Assembly: GCF_002929535.1 (NCBI RefSeq)
Contig: NZ_PJJO01000051.1
Coordinates: 62,001-126,000, forward strand
Reading direction: 5' to 3'
Source of the DNA: Cryobacterium sp. Y11
GTDB lineage: Bacteria > Actinomycetota > Actinomycetes > Actinomycetales > Microbacteriaceae
DNA length: 64,000 nucleotides
Shown: piece after piece, positions 50,509 through 60,078 of the stretch
Position numbering within the stretch: position 1 is the stretch's first letter
Layout of the letters: each line of letters starts with the position of its first letter
Notes under the pieces: generated by a model
What the model saw: the letters and a program-made list of their open reading frames with translations, nothing else
Database searches by the model: none
Told to the model about the DNA's origin: nothing
Made by a program: the position numbers and the translations under genes

Positions 50509-51552
50509 TCAGGCGCGATCGCCGACGATCTCCTCGCGCACCCGACGCAGGTCTTCCATCAGCGAGCCGATCAGAATCCAGTGGTCGGGGTGCGGCGTCA
50601 CGATGCGCAGCGGCGCTGTCAGGGCGAGCGCCTCGGGTTCGAGCGGCTCTGCCGCGGCGGTCGGGTCCCCTTCCGCTCGGGCAAGCAGACGGAGGTCGTG
50701 TGCCGCCCGCACAAGCTCTCCGGAGAAGGCCTGAACGGTCGGTTCGAACTGTAGTGACGAATCATAGTGATCGTGCAGCGCCCGGGTCATGCCAATGGCT
50801 CGGGTAACGAGCGTCGGCAGCCGCCCGATTCTTTCATGGTCGGCATCGAGCCCGCGGCGTAGTTTGGCCTTGCGCGGGTTGAGCATCAGGCTTTCCTCCG
50901 CCAGCGCAATCGCCTTTTCAGCCGACACCAGCATGGGGCGTAGCAGCCGGGCCTTGATCATGAGCTCCATCAGGTCGACCGAGCTCTGTGGGGTGCATAG
51001 CGCCGCGGCGATGCGGTCAAAGGTGTCGGCCACTTCACGGGTGAGTAACCCGACCGCGTCACGCGCTGGCGCAGTGAGCACAGGCGGAACGATAACGGCA
51101 TTGACGATGAGCGCGATTACGGCGCCGATCATCGTCTCAAAGATGCGATCGAGTGCGTACCCGGGCGTCGTAGTACCGAGCGCGAGCACGAGCATCGCGC
51201 TGATGGGAATCTGACTTGCCGAGGACGGAGACAGTCGGAGCGCCCAGGCGACCAGGATGCTCACCACGATCGTGCCGAGCACGACCCAACTGGACTCGCC
51301 CAGAAAGAAACCGATCGTGGAGGCAATGATGACGCCGCCGATGACGCCAGCAGTTCGCTCGATCGCGCGACCCAGGGTCTGGTTCACGCTCGGCTGCACC
51401 ACAAGCAGGGCGGCGATCGCGGCGAAGATCGGCAGATCGTTCGGCAGCAGCAGCTGAGACACCGTCCAGGCGAGCGCCACGGCGACGGCCACCTTCACTA
51501 CCTGCAGCACGGGTAAGCGGGTGGAGGTGCGCAGAGCTGCGGTTAGTTTCAC
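50509..51552 (-). CDS. FUSC family membrane protein (aromatic acid exporter-like)
   Basis: The 347-residue protein has about six N-terminal membrane segments (residues 15-165) and a C-terminal cytoplasmic helical part of about 180 residues. LPIFAAIAALLVVQPSVNQT near 40 matches the FUSC-like family (compare YgaE/ArAE_1). The substrate is unknown. The GTG start at 51552 lies 6 nt after a TANNNT box. Confidence 0.82.
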   Translation of the reverse strand: MKLTAALRTSTRLPVLQVVKVAVAVALAWTVSQLLLPNDLPIFAAIAALLVVQPSVNQTLGRAIERTAGVIGGVIIASTIGFFLGESSWVVLGTIVVSILVAWALRLSPSSASQIPISAMLVLALGTTTPGYALDRIFETMIGAVIALIVNAVIVPPVLTAPARDAVGLLTREVADTFDRIAAALCTPQSSVDLMELMIKARLLRPMLVSAEKAIALAEESLMLNPRKAKLRRGLDADHERIGRLPTLVTRAIGMTRALHDHYDSSLQFEPTVQAFSGELVRAAHDLRLLARAEGDPTAAAEPLEPEALALTAPLRIVTPHPDHWILIGSLMEDLRRVREEIVGDRA

Positions 51553-51558
51553 TGGTCA

Positions 51559-51564
51559 AGGCTA
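51559..51564 (-). promoter_or_regulatory. -10 box spaced for leaderless FUSC-type gene
   Basis: TAGCCT on the minus strand is followed by 6 nt and GTG 51552; there is no Shine-Dalgarno. Confidence 0.45.
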
Positions 51565-51611
51565 ACCCGCACCGGGACGTTCAGAGGGTTCGTCGCTTAT
51601 CGAACCGAAGG

Positions 51612-53261
51612 CTATTTTCCGCGGCGCTCAGTCTGGGGGCGCACCACCCGAATCACCCGAGCACTTCCGTCCGAGGTCTGGGTTCCAAAAGCGTCGAACT
51701 CCACGGTCGACTCGGTGTCTTCGCTGTACCCATCGGAGTCGCCGCCCGCCTGGAGGCCGCCCGTCGGGCCGCCACGACCGAACCGTCGACGCACCGCCTT
51801 GATCACCGGTGGAACGACGAGGAAAAGCACGATCACGGTGTACGCCACGACGGCTACCGGCTCACTGAGCAGCGCTGCTGGATCGCCGGCACTGATCTGC
51901 AGCGCGCGGCGCAGCTGGCGTTCCATCTCCGGGCCGAGGATGGCACCGACAATGATCGGCAGCACCGGAAATCCGAAGCGCCTGGCCATGTAGCCCAGAG
52001 CGCCGAGCACGAGCAGAATGCCGATGTTGAAGGTCTGCATGCCAGCGGCGTACGCACCGAGCGTTGCGAAGAACAGGATGCCAGCGTAGAGGTACGGGCG
52101 GGGAATGCGCAGCAATTTGGCCCAGAGCGGTGCGAGCGGCAGGTTGAGTGCGAGCAGCAGGGTGTTGCCGATGAACAGGCTCGCGATCAGCGTCCAGACC
52201 AGCACCGGTTCCGTTTGGAATAGCAGGGGACCCGGGTGGATGTTGTACTGGTTGAATGCGGCGATCATCACGGCGGCGGTTGCTGTGGTGGGCAGACCGA
52301 GGGTTAGAAGCGGAACCAGCGTTCCGGCGGCGGACGCGTTGTTGGCTGCTTCCGGTCCGGCTACGCCCTCGATGGCACCGTGCCCGAACTGCTCAGGATG
52401 CTTTGACAGCCTCTTTTCTGTCACGTACGACAGAAATGTGGGAATTTCGGCGCCGCCGGCCGGGATAGCCCCGAACGGAAAACCGATGACAGTGCCGCGC
52501 AACCACGGCTTCCACGAGCGCTTCCAGTCCTCCTTGCCCATCCACGGCACACCGACCGGGATCGTCGGTGGTACTCCGTGACGCAGGTGCGCTGCGATCC
52601 ACAGGGCTTCACCGACCGCAAACAGGGCGACGGCGATGACGACGACGTCGATGCCGCCCGAGAGCAGCGGCTGCCCGAACATCAGGCGCGGCTGACCGGT
52701 GGTGAGGTCCTGGCCGACCAAGCCGATGGTCAGTCCGATGAACAGCGAGGCGAGCCCGCGGATACGGCTCGAACCGAGCACTGCGCTGACAGCGACGAAA
52801 GCGAAGACCATCAGCGCGAAGTAGGAGGGAGCCCCCAGGCCGATCGCGATCGCCACGATGAACGGGGCGACTAAGACGAGGGCGCCGGTGGCGAGGGTAC
52901 CGGCCACGAACGAGCCGATCGCTGCGGTCGCGAGCGCCTGAGCGCCGCGTCCGGCCTTGGCCATCTTGTTGCCTTCGAGTGCCGTGACGACCGACGAGGA
53001 CTCGCCCGGTGTGTTGAGCAGAATCGAGGTCGTCGACCCGCCGTACATGCCGCCGTAGTAGATGCCGGCGAACATGATCAGCGACCCGGTCACGTCGAGA
53101 GCGTAGGTGAGCGGCAGCAGTAGGGCCACGGTCATGGCCGGTCCGATGCCCGGCAGCACGCCGACGGCGGTGCCGAGCAGCACGCCGATGAGGGCGAACA
53201 GCAGGTTCTGCGGGGTCAGCGCGTTGCTGAACCCCTCTATCAACAGGGTGAGGTTTTCCAT
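51612..53261 (-). CDS. tctA: Tripartite tricarboxylate transporter, large membrane subunit TctA
   Basis: The 549-residue protein has about 11-12 membrane segments. The family signature [20 protein letters not shown] near 38 and [20 protein letters not shown] near 73 are intact, as is the second-half repeat [18 protein letters not shown] hydrophilic tail of about 50 residues follows the last helix. It overlaps tctB by ATGA. Together with TctB and TctC it takes up citrate or another carboxylate. Confidence 0.95.
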   Translation of the reverse strand: MENLTLLIEGFSNALTPQNLLFALIGVLLGTAVGVLPGIGPAMTVALLLPLTYALDVTGSLIMFAGIYYGGMYGGSTTSILLNTPGESSSVVTALEGNKMAKAGRGAQALATAAIGSFVAGTLATGALVLVAPFIVAIAIGLGAPSYFALMVFAFVAVSAVLGSSRIRGLASLFIGLTIGLVGQDLTTGQPRLMFGQPLLSGGIDVVVIAVALFAVGEALWIAAHLRHGVPPTIPVGVPWMGKEDWKRSWKPWLRGTVIGFPFGAIPAGGAEIPTFLSYVTEKRLSKHPEQFGHGAIEGVAGPEAANNASAAGTLVPLLTLGLPTTATAAVMIAAFNQYNIHPGPLLFQTEPVLVWTLIASLFIGNTLLLALNLPLAPLWAKLLRIPRPYLYAGILFFATLGAYAAGMQTFNIGILLVLGALGYMARRFGFPVLPIIVGAILGPEMERQLRRALQISAGDPAALLSEPVAVVAYTVIVLFLVVPPVIKAVRRRFGRGGPTGGLQAGGDSDGYSEDTESTVEFDAFGTQTSDGSARVIRVVRPQTERRGK

Positions 53262-53788
53262 CAGAGAATTCCCGTCAACAGGCCAGCCGGCAGATAAATG
53301 CCCAGGCCCAGCGCGAAGCCGTAGAACGTGCCAACGGCTAGAAGAATGCCGATCACGAGCGCCCAGATGAAGCGCCTTGAGCCGAGCAGCAGGGCGGAGC
53401 CGTAGAACAGCAGCGCGCTGCCGATCACGAAACCGAGAAAGTCCATCGTGAGGGCAAAGACGAAAATCAGGCCACCGAGGCCGAACACTGTCGGCCAGTG
53501 CGCCTTCTGAGTGAGGTCGATGTCCTCGCCGTCTTCGGCCTCGGCGTGGCCGCCCCGCAGCACAGAGATCGCCAGGGCGATCGCACACAGACCCAGGCCG
53601 GTCGCGATGACCGTGGGAACGACCTGCGGTCCCATCACGCCGGCATTGATGGCGGTGTGACGGATGTTCGCGGTATCGACCGCGATAACGATCGCGATCA
53701 CGGCGAGCAGGGCGGCGACGCTGAGCTCTGATCTACCCTGCAGTCGGGCGCGGAGCCCGGCTGCAGGGGCGGTGCTGGGAGCGGACAC
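53261..53788 (-). CDS. tctB: Tripartite tricarboxylate transporter, small membrane subunit TctB
   Basis: The 175-residue protein has four membrane segments, as is usual for TctB, with [20 protein letters not shown] near 50 and [20 protein letters not shown] near 108 typical of the family. GTG 53788 is chosen because it overlaps no more than needed with tctC (stop at 53790) and removes an out-of-family extension. It lies between tctC and tctA. Confidence 0.9.
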   Translation of the reverse strand: MSAPSTAPAAGLRARLQGRSELSVAALLAVIAIVIAVDTANIRHTAINAGVMGPQVVPTVIATGLGLCAIALAISVLRGGHAEAEDGEDIDLTQKAHWPTVFGLGGLIFVFALTMDFLGFVIGSALLFYGSALLLGSRRFIWALVIGILLAVGTFYGFALGLGIYLPAGLLTGIL

Positions 53789-53789
53789 G

Positions 53790-54809
53790 TTAGACCAGGC
53801 CCAGGGTCTTGAGCACGTCGGCGACGCGGGCGTCCTGCTCGCTGAGGAAGGTGCTGAAGTCGTCGCCGGTGATGAAGGCGTCGGTCCAGCTGTTGTCCTC
53901 AAGAACCTGCTTCCACTCGGGGCTGCCGTGCATTGCGGTGACGGCGTCCACGAGGCGGGCGATTTCGGCATCGGTCAGACCGGGTGCGGCCAAGAGTCCG
54001 CGCCAGTTAGTGAAGACCAGATCGATGTTCTCTTCGGTCAGGGTGGGGGCGTCGATGACCGGAACGCGTTCCTCGCTCGTGACAGCGAGCACCCGCAGGT
54101 CGCCCGACTTCACCTGCTCAAGAAACTCGCCGTAGCCGGAAGCTCCGAACGCCAGCTTGCCGCCTAGAATGGCCGGCAGTAGTTCGCCGCCGCCGTCATA
54201 GGCGACGTAGTTGACCGTTGTCGGGTCGATGCCGACGGCATCGGCGAGCTGCATGGGCAGCAGGTGGTCCGGACCGCCCGGGGAAGAGCCGCCGCCGACG
54301 GCAAAGTTAGCCGTGTCGGCTTTCCACGCGGTGACGAGGTCGTCCATTGTCCGGTACGGGGAGTCGGCGGCCACGAAGATCGCGCCGGCTTCTTCGATGA
54401 GTCCGGCGATCGGAGTTGCGTCGGCAACCTTGGCGTCACCCTCGTTGGTGTAGGCGGCGCCGACGACGCCGAGCCCCATCATGAGTAGAAAGTTGGCGTT
54501 GCCGGTTTCGGTCAGGGTGCGAGCGAGACCCACCGTTCCGCCGGCGCCAGCTAGGTTGGTGACCTCGGTGCCGGTGGCCAGACCCAGGTCGTCCATCACC
54601 TTGACCGCGGCGCGACCGGTGACGTCGTAGCCGCTGCCAGGGGCGTTGGGAATCATCACCTGCAGGCTGTCGATCGGGCCGTTGTCGGTAGCCTCGGTGT
54701 TCGTGGCGCTCGTGACTCCGCAGGCACTGAGAGCGAGTGCGACGACGCCGGCGAGAACAACAGTGCCCGCCGTTCGGCGGGTGCGCATGGTGCGTGCTGT
54801 GATTGGCAT
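53790..54809 (-). CDS. tctC: Tripartite tricarboxylate transporter, substrate-binding lipoprotein TctC
   Basis: The 339-residue protein has a lipoprotein signal with lipobox LALSACG (C30 is the lipidated residue) and a Bug/TctC binding domain: QVMIPNAPGSGYDVTGRAA near 51 and FAVGGGSSPGGPDHLLPMQL near 169. GAGGA lies 8 nt before ATG 54809. It is the first gene of tctCBA and is divergent from the two-component system. Confidence 0.94.
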   Translation of the reverse strand: MPITARTMRTRRTAGTVVLAGVVALALSACGVTSATNTEATDNGPIDSLQVMIPNAPGSGYDVTGRAAVKVMDDLGLATGTEVTNLAGAGGTVGLARTLTETGNANFLLMMGLGVVGAAYTNEGDAKVADATPIAGLIEEAGAIFVAADSPYRTMDDLVTAWKADTANFAVGGGSSPGGPDHLLPMQLADAVGIDPTTVNYVAYDGGGELLPAILGGKLAFGASGYGEFLEQVKSGDLRVLAVTSEERVPVIDAPTLTEENIDLVFTNWRGLLAAPGLTDAEIARLVDAVTAMHGSPEWKQVLEDNSWTDAFITGDDFSTFLSEQDARVADVLKTLGLV

Positions 54810-54880
54810 GCGTAAATCCTCTACGATTTCTGGCGAGCCTCGTTGCTGGCCGAGTTCAGCCTGCGTGGTGGGCAGGCCAG

Positions 54881-54911
54881 ACACAACTTGTGACGTTAAT
54901 GAACGTTGTGT
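54881..54911. promoter_or_regulatory. Nested inverted repeats between tctC and the sensor kinase gene
   Basis: The outer arms ACACAAC (54881-54887) and GTTGTGT (54905-54911) enclose inner arms ACGTT (54893-54897) and AACGT (54902-54906). The position in the 182-bp divergent gap makes it a candidate binding site for the adjacent response regulator. Confidence 0.5.
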
Positions 54912-54991
54912 AGCTTATGTTTGCGCCGTCGGCGACCGCTTCCGTAGGCGCGGTAATTTCGGTTTGACGCCGCGATGAGGGATTATTTCTT

Positions 54992-56698
54992 ATGGCCAGA
55001 GAAGACCGACGGACCCTGACGCCGCGCCCACTCAGGTCGGGCATCCGCTCGAGCCGACTGAGCCTGACCCGCCAACTGTTACTTTTTCAGTTGAGCTTGA
55101 TCGCCCTCGTGCTCGTTGCTGTCACCGCCATCTCGGTCGAGCAGACCCGCACAACCTTTGAGAGTGGGGCCCAGCGACGCATGCTGACGGTCGCCGAATA
55201 CACCGCAGCGAACCCCCTCGTGCGCAGTCTGCTGGAGCGCTCTGCCGTGCCCCAGCAGCTCTCCGTTCCGGTCGAGGCCCTCCGCACCACGACCGGAGTC
55301 GACCAATTGCTCATAACGGATGCCGACGGCCGCATCATCGCGTCACCGGCCGATCCGCGAATGCTCGGCACTGACCTGGCCATCGATCCCACTCCCGACG
55401 AGTCCGATGCCGCGTGGGCCGGTGTCGCGCCGATCGGCGCTAACGATTACGTGGTCGCTGAGGTGCCGGTGCTGTCAAACTCCGGCGAGGTGGTTGGCTC
55501 GATTGTTGCCGCGCGTCAGTTTCCGGCCGGGGCCGAACTGCTGGCGAGCGCGGCTCCGAACCTGCTCACCTATGTGGGAGTAGCCGGAGTGCTCGGTGTC
55601 GCCGGATCCCTGCTGTTGGCGGCGCGGGTGAAACGGCAGACTCTCGGTCTCGAGCCGGAACAGATCGGGCGCCTGGTCGAGCATAGGGACGCCATGATTC
55701 ACGGCATTCGAGAGGGCGTGATCGCCGTTGACACCGACGGCCTCATCACGCTCGCCAACGACAGCGCGCGCGCCCTGCTTGGCCTGCCCGCTAACGCCGA
55801 AGGCCGAGCAATCGACACGGTCGGCCTCGATGCCGAGGCCGTGCGGGCGCTGCGACAGCAGGAGATCGGCCAGATCGACACCGTCTTGGTGAACCGCGGG
55901 GTGCTACTCGTGCTCAACCAGACGGTCATTCACCCGCCCAGGTCCCTGCCAGAGGTTGTGACGTCCCTGCGCGACCGCACCGAGCTGGTCACGCTGCAAC
56001 ACGACCTCGGCAGTAGCCGGCAGGCCACCGATACCCTGCGTGCCCAAACCCATGAGTTTGCGAACCGATTGCACACCATCTCCATGCTTATCCAGCTCGG
56101 TGACACCGAAGCCGCGGTGGAATACGTCGATGCTGTGACCCGCGACCGCACTGATCTCGACAATTCCGTTCTCACGCGCCTGCAGGAGCCGGCGGTCGCC
56201 GCACTCGTGATCGCCAAGACATCACTCGCCCGCGAACGCGGTGCGACGCTCGTACTGTCGCCCGAATCGATACTGAGCCGCGTCGACGCCGACTTGTCTA
56301 TCGACCTCGTCACCGTGATCGGAAATCTGGTTGACAACGCCCTTGATGCCGTCACCGGAGCGCCGAAGCGCAGCGTGCGGCTAGATGTACAGACCAATCC
56401 AGGTGGGGCTTTGCAAGTCGCCGCCGTGCGCGTCAAGGTGCGGGATTCCGGGCCTGGCATCGATGCCGCGTTGGTCGACCGCGTGTTTGAGACGGGAGTG
56501 ACGAGCAAATCAACGTTGGGCGACACCGACACCCATGGCTACGGACTCGCAATTGTGCGCCTCGTCGCCACGCGTCGTGGGGGATCGGTGAGCTATCGCA
56601 ACGATAACGGCGCCGTGGTGGAAGCCGTGCTGCCCATTCATGCCGATCAGCCACACCAGCCGGGTCGGGCAAACCACGAGGAGCAGGCCCGTGTGTGA
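54992..56698 (+). CDS. CitA/DcuS-type sensor histidine kinase
   Basis: The 568-residue protein has two membrane helices (about 28-50 and 190-212) around an extracytoplasmic sensor domain of about 140 residues, a PAS domain (about 228-290, GIREGVIAVDTDGLITLAND), and a HATPase core with the phospho-accepting histidine in QTHEFANRLHT, N box NLVDNALDAV, and G boxes DSGPGID and GYGLAIVRL. Carboxylates are the ligands of relatives. The location opposite tctCBA supports that here. Confidence 0.92.
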   Translation: MAREDRRTLTPRPLRSGIRSSRLSLTRQLLLFQLSLIALVLVAVTAISVEQTRTTFESGAQRRMLTVAEYTAANPLVRSLLERSAVPQQLSVPVEALRTTTGVDQLLITDADGRIIASPADPRMLGTDLAIDPTPDESDAAWAGVAPIGANDYVVAEVPVLSNSGEVVGSIVAARQFPAGAELLASAAPNLLTYVGVAGVLGVAGSLLLAARVKRQTLGLEPEQIGRLVEHRDAMIHGIREGVIAVDTDGLITLANDSARALLGLPANAEGRAIDTVGLDAEAVRALRQQEIGQIDTVLVNRGVLLVLNQTVIHPPRSLPEVVTSLRDRTELVTLQHDLGSSRQATDTLRAQTHEFANRLHTISMLIQLGDTEAAVEYVDAVTRDRTDLDNSVLTRLQEPAVAALVIAKTSLARERGATLVLSPESILSRVDADLSIDLVTVIGNLVDNALDAVTGAPKRSVRLDVQTNPGGALQVAAVRVKVRDSGPGIDAALVDRVFETGVTSKSTLGDTDTHGYGLAIVRLVATRRGGSVSYRNDNGAVVEAVLPIHADQPHQPGRANHEEQARV

Positions 56699-57398
56699 CG
56701 TACTCATCGTCGAGGACGATTTCATGGTGGCGCGCGCCCACGAACGGATTGTGGCGCAGCAGCCCGGTTTCACCGTCGTCGGCGTCGCGGCGACCGGGTC
56801 AGACGCGCTCGCCCGAATGGCCCAGTTTTCTCGAGAGACGGCCCCGCACCTCGTGCTGCTCGACATGTACCTGCCGGATATGACCGGCCTCGATGTCATC
56901 CGCCGGGCACGAGAAGCTGGGCACGGGGTGGACTTTCTCGTGCTGAGCGCCGCCCGGGAGGCTGACATGGTCACAGCGGCACTGCAAGGCGGCATCGTGA
57001 GTTACCTGCTCAAACCGTTTAAGATCACAGAACTGCAGTCCAGACTGGCTGGCTATGCCGAGCGACGACGACTGCTCGGCCGCAGCGGCGAGCTCAGCCA
57101 GAGTGATCTGGACCAGGCGCTCGGGAGTGCATCCGCTTTGTCTGCCCCAGAACCGGTCTCCGCCCTGCCGAAGGGCCTGAGCAAGGAGACAGCTGTGCTG
57201 GCCACTGCCGCCCTGGCGGGAAGCGAACCCGACCTGGCCGCGTCGGAGTGCGCCGAATTGCTAGGCCTGTCGCGGGTGGTGGCTCGCAAATACCTGGAGT
57301 TTTTCGTCGAAACCGGGCAGGCAACAGTCAGCTTGCGCTATGGCCAAACCGGCCGCCCGCAACGCCGCTACTCCTGGGTTGCCGCTCGGGCCGACTAG
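56691..57398 (+). CDS. CitB/DcuR-type response regulator
   Basis: The 235-residue regulator has a receiver domain with DD at 9-10, phospho-acceptor D58 (VLLDMYLPDM) and the conserved lysine in LLKPFKITEL, then a linker and a C-terminal HTH (LAASECAELLGLSRVVARKY). GTG 56691 is preceded by GAGGAG and overlaps the kinase stop. It is expected to control tctCBA. Its stop codon interlocks with that of sepH. Confidence 0.92.
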   Translation: MCDVLIVEDDFMVARAHERIVAQQPGFTVVGVAATGSDALARMAQFSRETAPHLVLLDMYLPDMTGLDVIRRAREAGHGVDFLVLSAAREADMVTAALQGGIVSYLLKPFKITELQSRLAGYAERRRLLGRSGELSQSDLDQALGSASALSAPEPVSALPKGLSKETAVLATAALAGSEPDLAASECAELLGLSRVVARKYLEFFVETGQATVSLRYGQTGRPQRRYSWVAARAD

Positions 57399-58576
57399 CC
57401 GAGGTCGTCGTCGGTGCGGGCACCAAACACGATCTCGTCCCAGCTGGGCATTGAGGCGCGCCCGCGCTTGGGCGTTGTGCGGCCGTGGTTGGTGCGTTCC
57501 TGCGCCCGCGCGGCCTGGTTGGCCCAGGCGTTGCCGGTGGGTTCCGGTGTGGTCGCCGGTGCCGCGCTCGACTCGTCGGTCAGTGCGGCGGCCGTCAGTG
57601 CGGCCTCGGCCGGTGCTGTTCGGCGTGGCCGCATCGATGCCGCGGCTGCGGTGGACTGAACCGGCGGCTGCGCGAGCCCCTGCGCCGAAGCGGATGCCGT
57701 CGGCTTGCCAGCAGCGCCGTCCCCGCTCGCAGCCGCCTCGCGTTCGCCGCGCCGACGACGCAGCGATTCCAAGAGGTCCGCGGTCTCGCTCATGTTCGAG
57801 GCCGGCTCAGCGGCGCGCTTGATCGCCGCTTTCGACACGGCATCGTCGCGACTGAGCGAGCGCGAATACGGCAGCGCCTCAAGGTTGGGGCTGGTGTCGT
57901 TCAAAATTTCGTCCGCGAGCGACTCTTTGAAGTTAAAGGCATTGCTGTCGAACCGCGACACGTCAGCCGCGCTCGTTTCCGAGCCGACCGCGCGCAGTCG
58001 GGGAATGAGCGAGCCCTTGAGCTCGCCCTGCTGGGAGAGTGCGATGGCCTCACTGCCGACCGGCGTCAGGGAATTCTTTTTCGGTTCGAAACCCCACCGC
58101 GCGTCGTGGTCGATCTCGTCGGCGGTGAACGATAACTTCACTATCCAACCGCCGCCCGGTTCCTTCCAGCTGGCCCAGCGTTCACCGGTGGCGCCCAGGG
58201 AGGCGAGGCGTTCGCGAATGACGCTTCCAAAGTTCACGTTTTCGTCGATCGGGTCCGGGTCTATGGCGGTGTGCACCGGCACGCTGAGCGCCGACGACAC
58301 GATGTATTCCCGTTCAGCGACGACGGGGCCCTCGAAGCGGCGTACGTAGTCGAGCGAAGCGCCGGTGACGGCCGCGACATCTTCTGCGGACATGCCGGAG
58401 CGAATGTGCGCCTGAACTTCCCGTGGGGAAAGCTTGGGCGCGAGGCTCCGCTCCGTCTGGGTTTGGCGAAGCCGGGACTGTAGAACCTCGTCGATGGCGA
58501 TGCGATAACGATCGCCATCTTCGGACGCTGCAAGCAGCGCACCGTTCTCAACCCCAATAACCTTCAATTCCTGCAT
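57395..58576 (-). CDS. sepH: Cell division protein SepH
   Basis: The 393-residue protein matches SepH (DUF3071), which binds FtsZ in actinobacteria. The N-terminal domain includes MQELKVIGVENGALLAASED, and an HTH-like SPREVQAHIRSGMSAEDVAA near 52 with WASWKEPGGGW near 136. The long middle and C-terminal part is disordered (A, S, R, T rich), ending with ASMPSWDEIVFGARTDDD, the conserved C-terminal motif. ATG 58576 gives the family N-terminus. Confidence 0.92.
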   Translation of the reverse strand: MQELKVIGVENGALLAASEDGDRYRIAIDEVLQSRLRQTQTERSLAPKLSPREVQAHIRSGMSAEDVAAVTGASLDYVRRFEGPVVAEREYIVSSALSVPVHTAIDPDPIDENVNFGSVIRERLASLGATGERWASWKEPGGGWIVKLSFTADEIDHDARWGFEPKKNSLTPVGSEAIALSQQGELKGSLIPRLRAVGSETSAADVSRFDSNAFNFKESLADEILNDTSPNLEALPYSRSLSRDDAVSKAAIKRAAEPASNMSETADLLESLRRRRGEREAAASGDGAAGKPTASASAQGLAQPPVQSTAAAASMRPRRTAPAEAALTAAALTDESSAAPATTPEPTGNAWANQAARAQERTNHGRTTPKRGRASMPSWDEIVFGARTDDDLG

Positions 58577-58774
58577 GAAGACAAGCCCTCTCGCGATTAC
58601 CGTTGCCTGCAAGACTGCCACGACTTGATGCCATTTCGCGGGAATACGCCGGGCGCGGCGCAAGTTGTTTCCTGCGTCCGAATAAAAGATTGGCGAATGG
58701 TTTGCTTTTTCAACTGGATTGTTGGAAACTGTGCCCGCCGATTTCGTTTATCGGCGTAACTGAAATGGATGGGC

Positions 58775-59068
58775 ATGGCAACCGATTACGACGCACCCCG
58801 AAAGACTGAAGACGACTCCGAGTCGATCGAGGCCCTCAAGGAACGTGTGCCAGATAAAATGTCCGGCAGCGTTGATGTTGACGACTCCGACAACCCGGGT
58901 GGGTTCGACCTTCCTGGCGCCGACCTGTCCGACCTCGACCTCGATGTCGTCGTTCTGCCAGCGCAGGCCGACGAGTTCACCTGCGTTAATTGCTTCCTCG
59001 TGAAGCACCGCTCGCAGATGGGCCACGAAACCAAGTTCGGACATTTCTGCCTGGAGTGCGACTCTTAA
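58775..59068 (+). CDS. DUF4193 family protein
   Basis: The 97-residue acidic protein starts MATDYDAPRKTEDDSESIEA and has four C-terminal cysteines (CVNCFLVKHRSQ and CLECDS) that look like a zinc ribbon, as in the DUF4193 family. The function is unknown. ATG 58775 is the family start; an ATG two codons upstream is also open. It is divergent from sepH, and the 198-bp gap has no gene. Confidence 0.9.
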   Translation: MATDYDAPRKTEDDSESIEALKERVPDKMSGSVDVDDSDNPGGFDLPGADLSDLDLDVVVLPAQADEFTCVNCFLVKHRSQMGHETKFGHFCLECDS

Positions 59069-59071
59069 GTA

Positions 59072-59542
59072 CTACTCAGCTCGACCTGTATCACCCTCGT
59101 TGGCCGTACGCGATTGATTAATCGCTGCGGCCAACTGTCGTGGGTGACGGCTGGAGATGATCCAATACGGTGCGGGGTCGCTCGCATCGGTGATCGGTAC
59201 GCGCACAACAGGGGCAATCCAGCCGCGAATGAGTAGCCAGGCGCGGGCATCCAGCCGGGGACCGCGTTCCTGGGTGGCCTCGACCTTGTCGAACCAGACA
59301 ACTTCGCCCAGAAGGTCGGTAGAAATCGTGGCGGGCCCGGCGATCAGCTCGCCGTTCTGCACCCGCACAACGGGTGAAGCGAGCACCAGGAGCAGCACGC
59401 AGCCGCCGTATAGAACGGCGGCAGTGACGATGCCGGCTAGCAGCGAAATGGGAACGAGCACGAGGATGCTCGCGGGTATCACCAGCGCGGTGACAAGAAA
59501 GGCCCAGACGTTGGGCCACAGTTTTTCACGGTAATCAGGCAT
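59072..59542 (-). CDS. DUF3093 family membrane protein
   Basis: The 156-residue protein begins MPDYREKLWPNVWAFLVTAL, has two membrane helices (about 12-32 and 36-56) and a cytoplasmic domain with RAWLLIRGWIAPVVRVPITD and PYWIISSRHPRQLAAAI, which define DUF3093. Function is unknown. It lies between DUF4193 (4-nt gap) and dut (divergent). Confidence 0.9.
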   Translation of the reverse strand: MPDYREKLWPNVWAFLVTALVIPASILVLVPISLLAGIVTAAVLYGGCVLLLVLASPVVRVQNGELIAGPATISTDLLGEVVWFDKVEATQERGPRLDARAWLLIRGWIAPVVRVPITDASDPAPYWIISSRHPRQLAAAINQSRTANEGDTGRAE

Positions 59543-59568
59543 GGCTCTATTCGATCAGATATCTGCAC

Positions 59569-59574
59569 TACCCT
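59569..59574 (+). promoter_or_regulatory. -10 box spaced for leaderless dut transcript
   Basis: TACCCT lies 6 nt before GTG 59581 and there is no Shine-Dalgarno. Confidence 0.45.
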
Positions 59575-59580
59575 CGACAC

Positions 59581-60078
59581 GTGACAGAAAGCGTCGAAGT
59601 ACTGATCCAGGCATCCATTCTCCCCAACTACGCGCACCCCGGTGATGCCGGGGCTGACCTGCACTCGGCCGACGCGCTGGTGCTCGCCCCGGGTACCCGT
59701 GCACTTGTCGGTACCGGCGTGTCGATCGCCCTTCCCGACGGGTTTGCCGCCTTTGTCGTGCCGCGCAGCGGTCTCGCCTCCAAGCACGGCATCACTATCG
59801 TGAATGCTCCAGGAACAGTGGATGCCGGCTACCGCGGTGAAATTAAGGTGGCTCTGCTCAATACCGACCAGTTCGATTCGTTTACGATCAACATCGGCGA
59901 TCGGATTGCCCAACTCATCGTGATGCCCGTCGCTCGGGCCACTTTCATCGCCGTCGACCGGCTGCCGGGCAGTGACCGCGGCGAGGGTGGTTTCGGATCA
60001 ACCGGCGTGGCGGCTAGGACCCCGGATAGTGAACTAGTGTCGGGCGAATCCGCCCAGCGTGAAGGAGAAAATCGGTGA
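59581..60078 (+). CDS. dut: dUTP diphosphatase
   Basis: The 165-residue trimeric enzyme hydrolyses dUTP to dUMP. The five motifs are present: GDAGADLHSAD near 22, VPRSGLASKHG near 61, IVNAPGTVDAGYRGEIKV near 72, GDRIAQLIVMPV near 104 and GSDRGEGGFGSTG near 130. The start is GTG. The stop overlaps the next gene (GTGA). The C-terminal tail extends about 20 residues beyond the last motif. Confidence 0.96.
   Translation: MTESVEVLIQASILPNYAHPGDAGADLHSADALVLAPGTRALVGTGVSIALPDGFAAFVVPRSGLASKHGITIVNAPGTVDAGYRGEIKVALLNTDQFDSFTINIGDRIAQLIVMPVARATFIAVDRLPGSDRGEGGFGSTGVAARTPDSELVSGESAQREGENR

Noticed and set aside
54964..54986. TTGACG...GATTAT as promoter of the sensor kinase
   Set aside because: The spacing is only 11 nt, too short for a sigma-70-type promoter.
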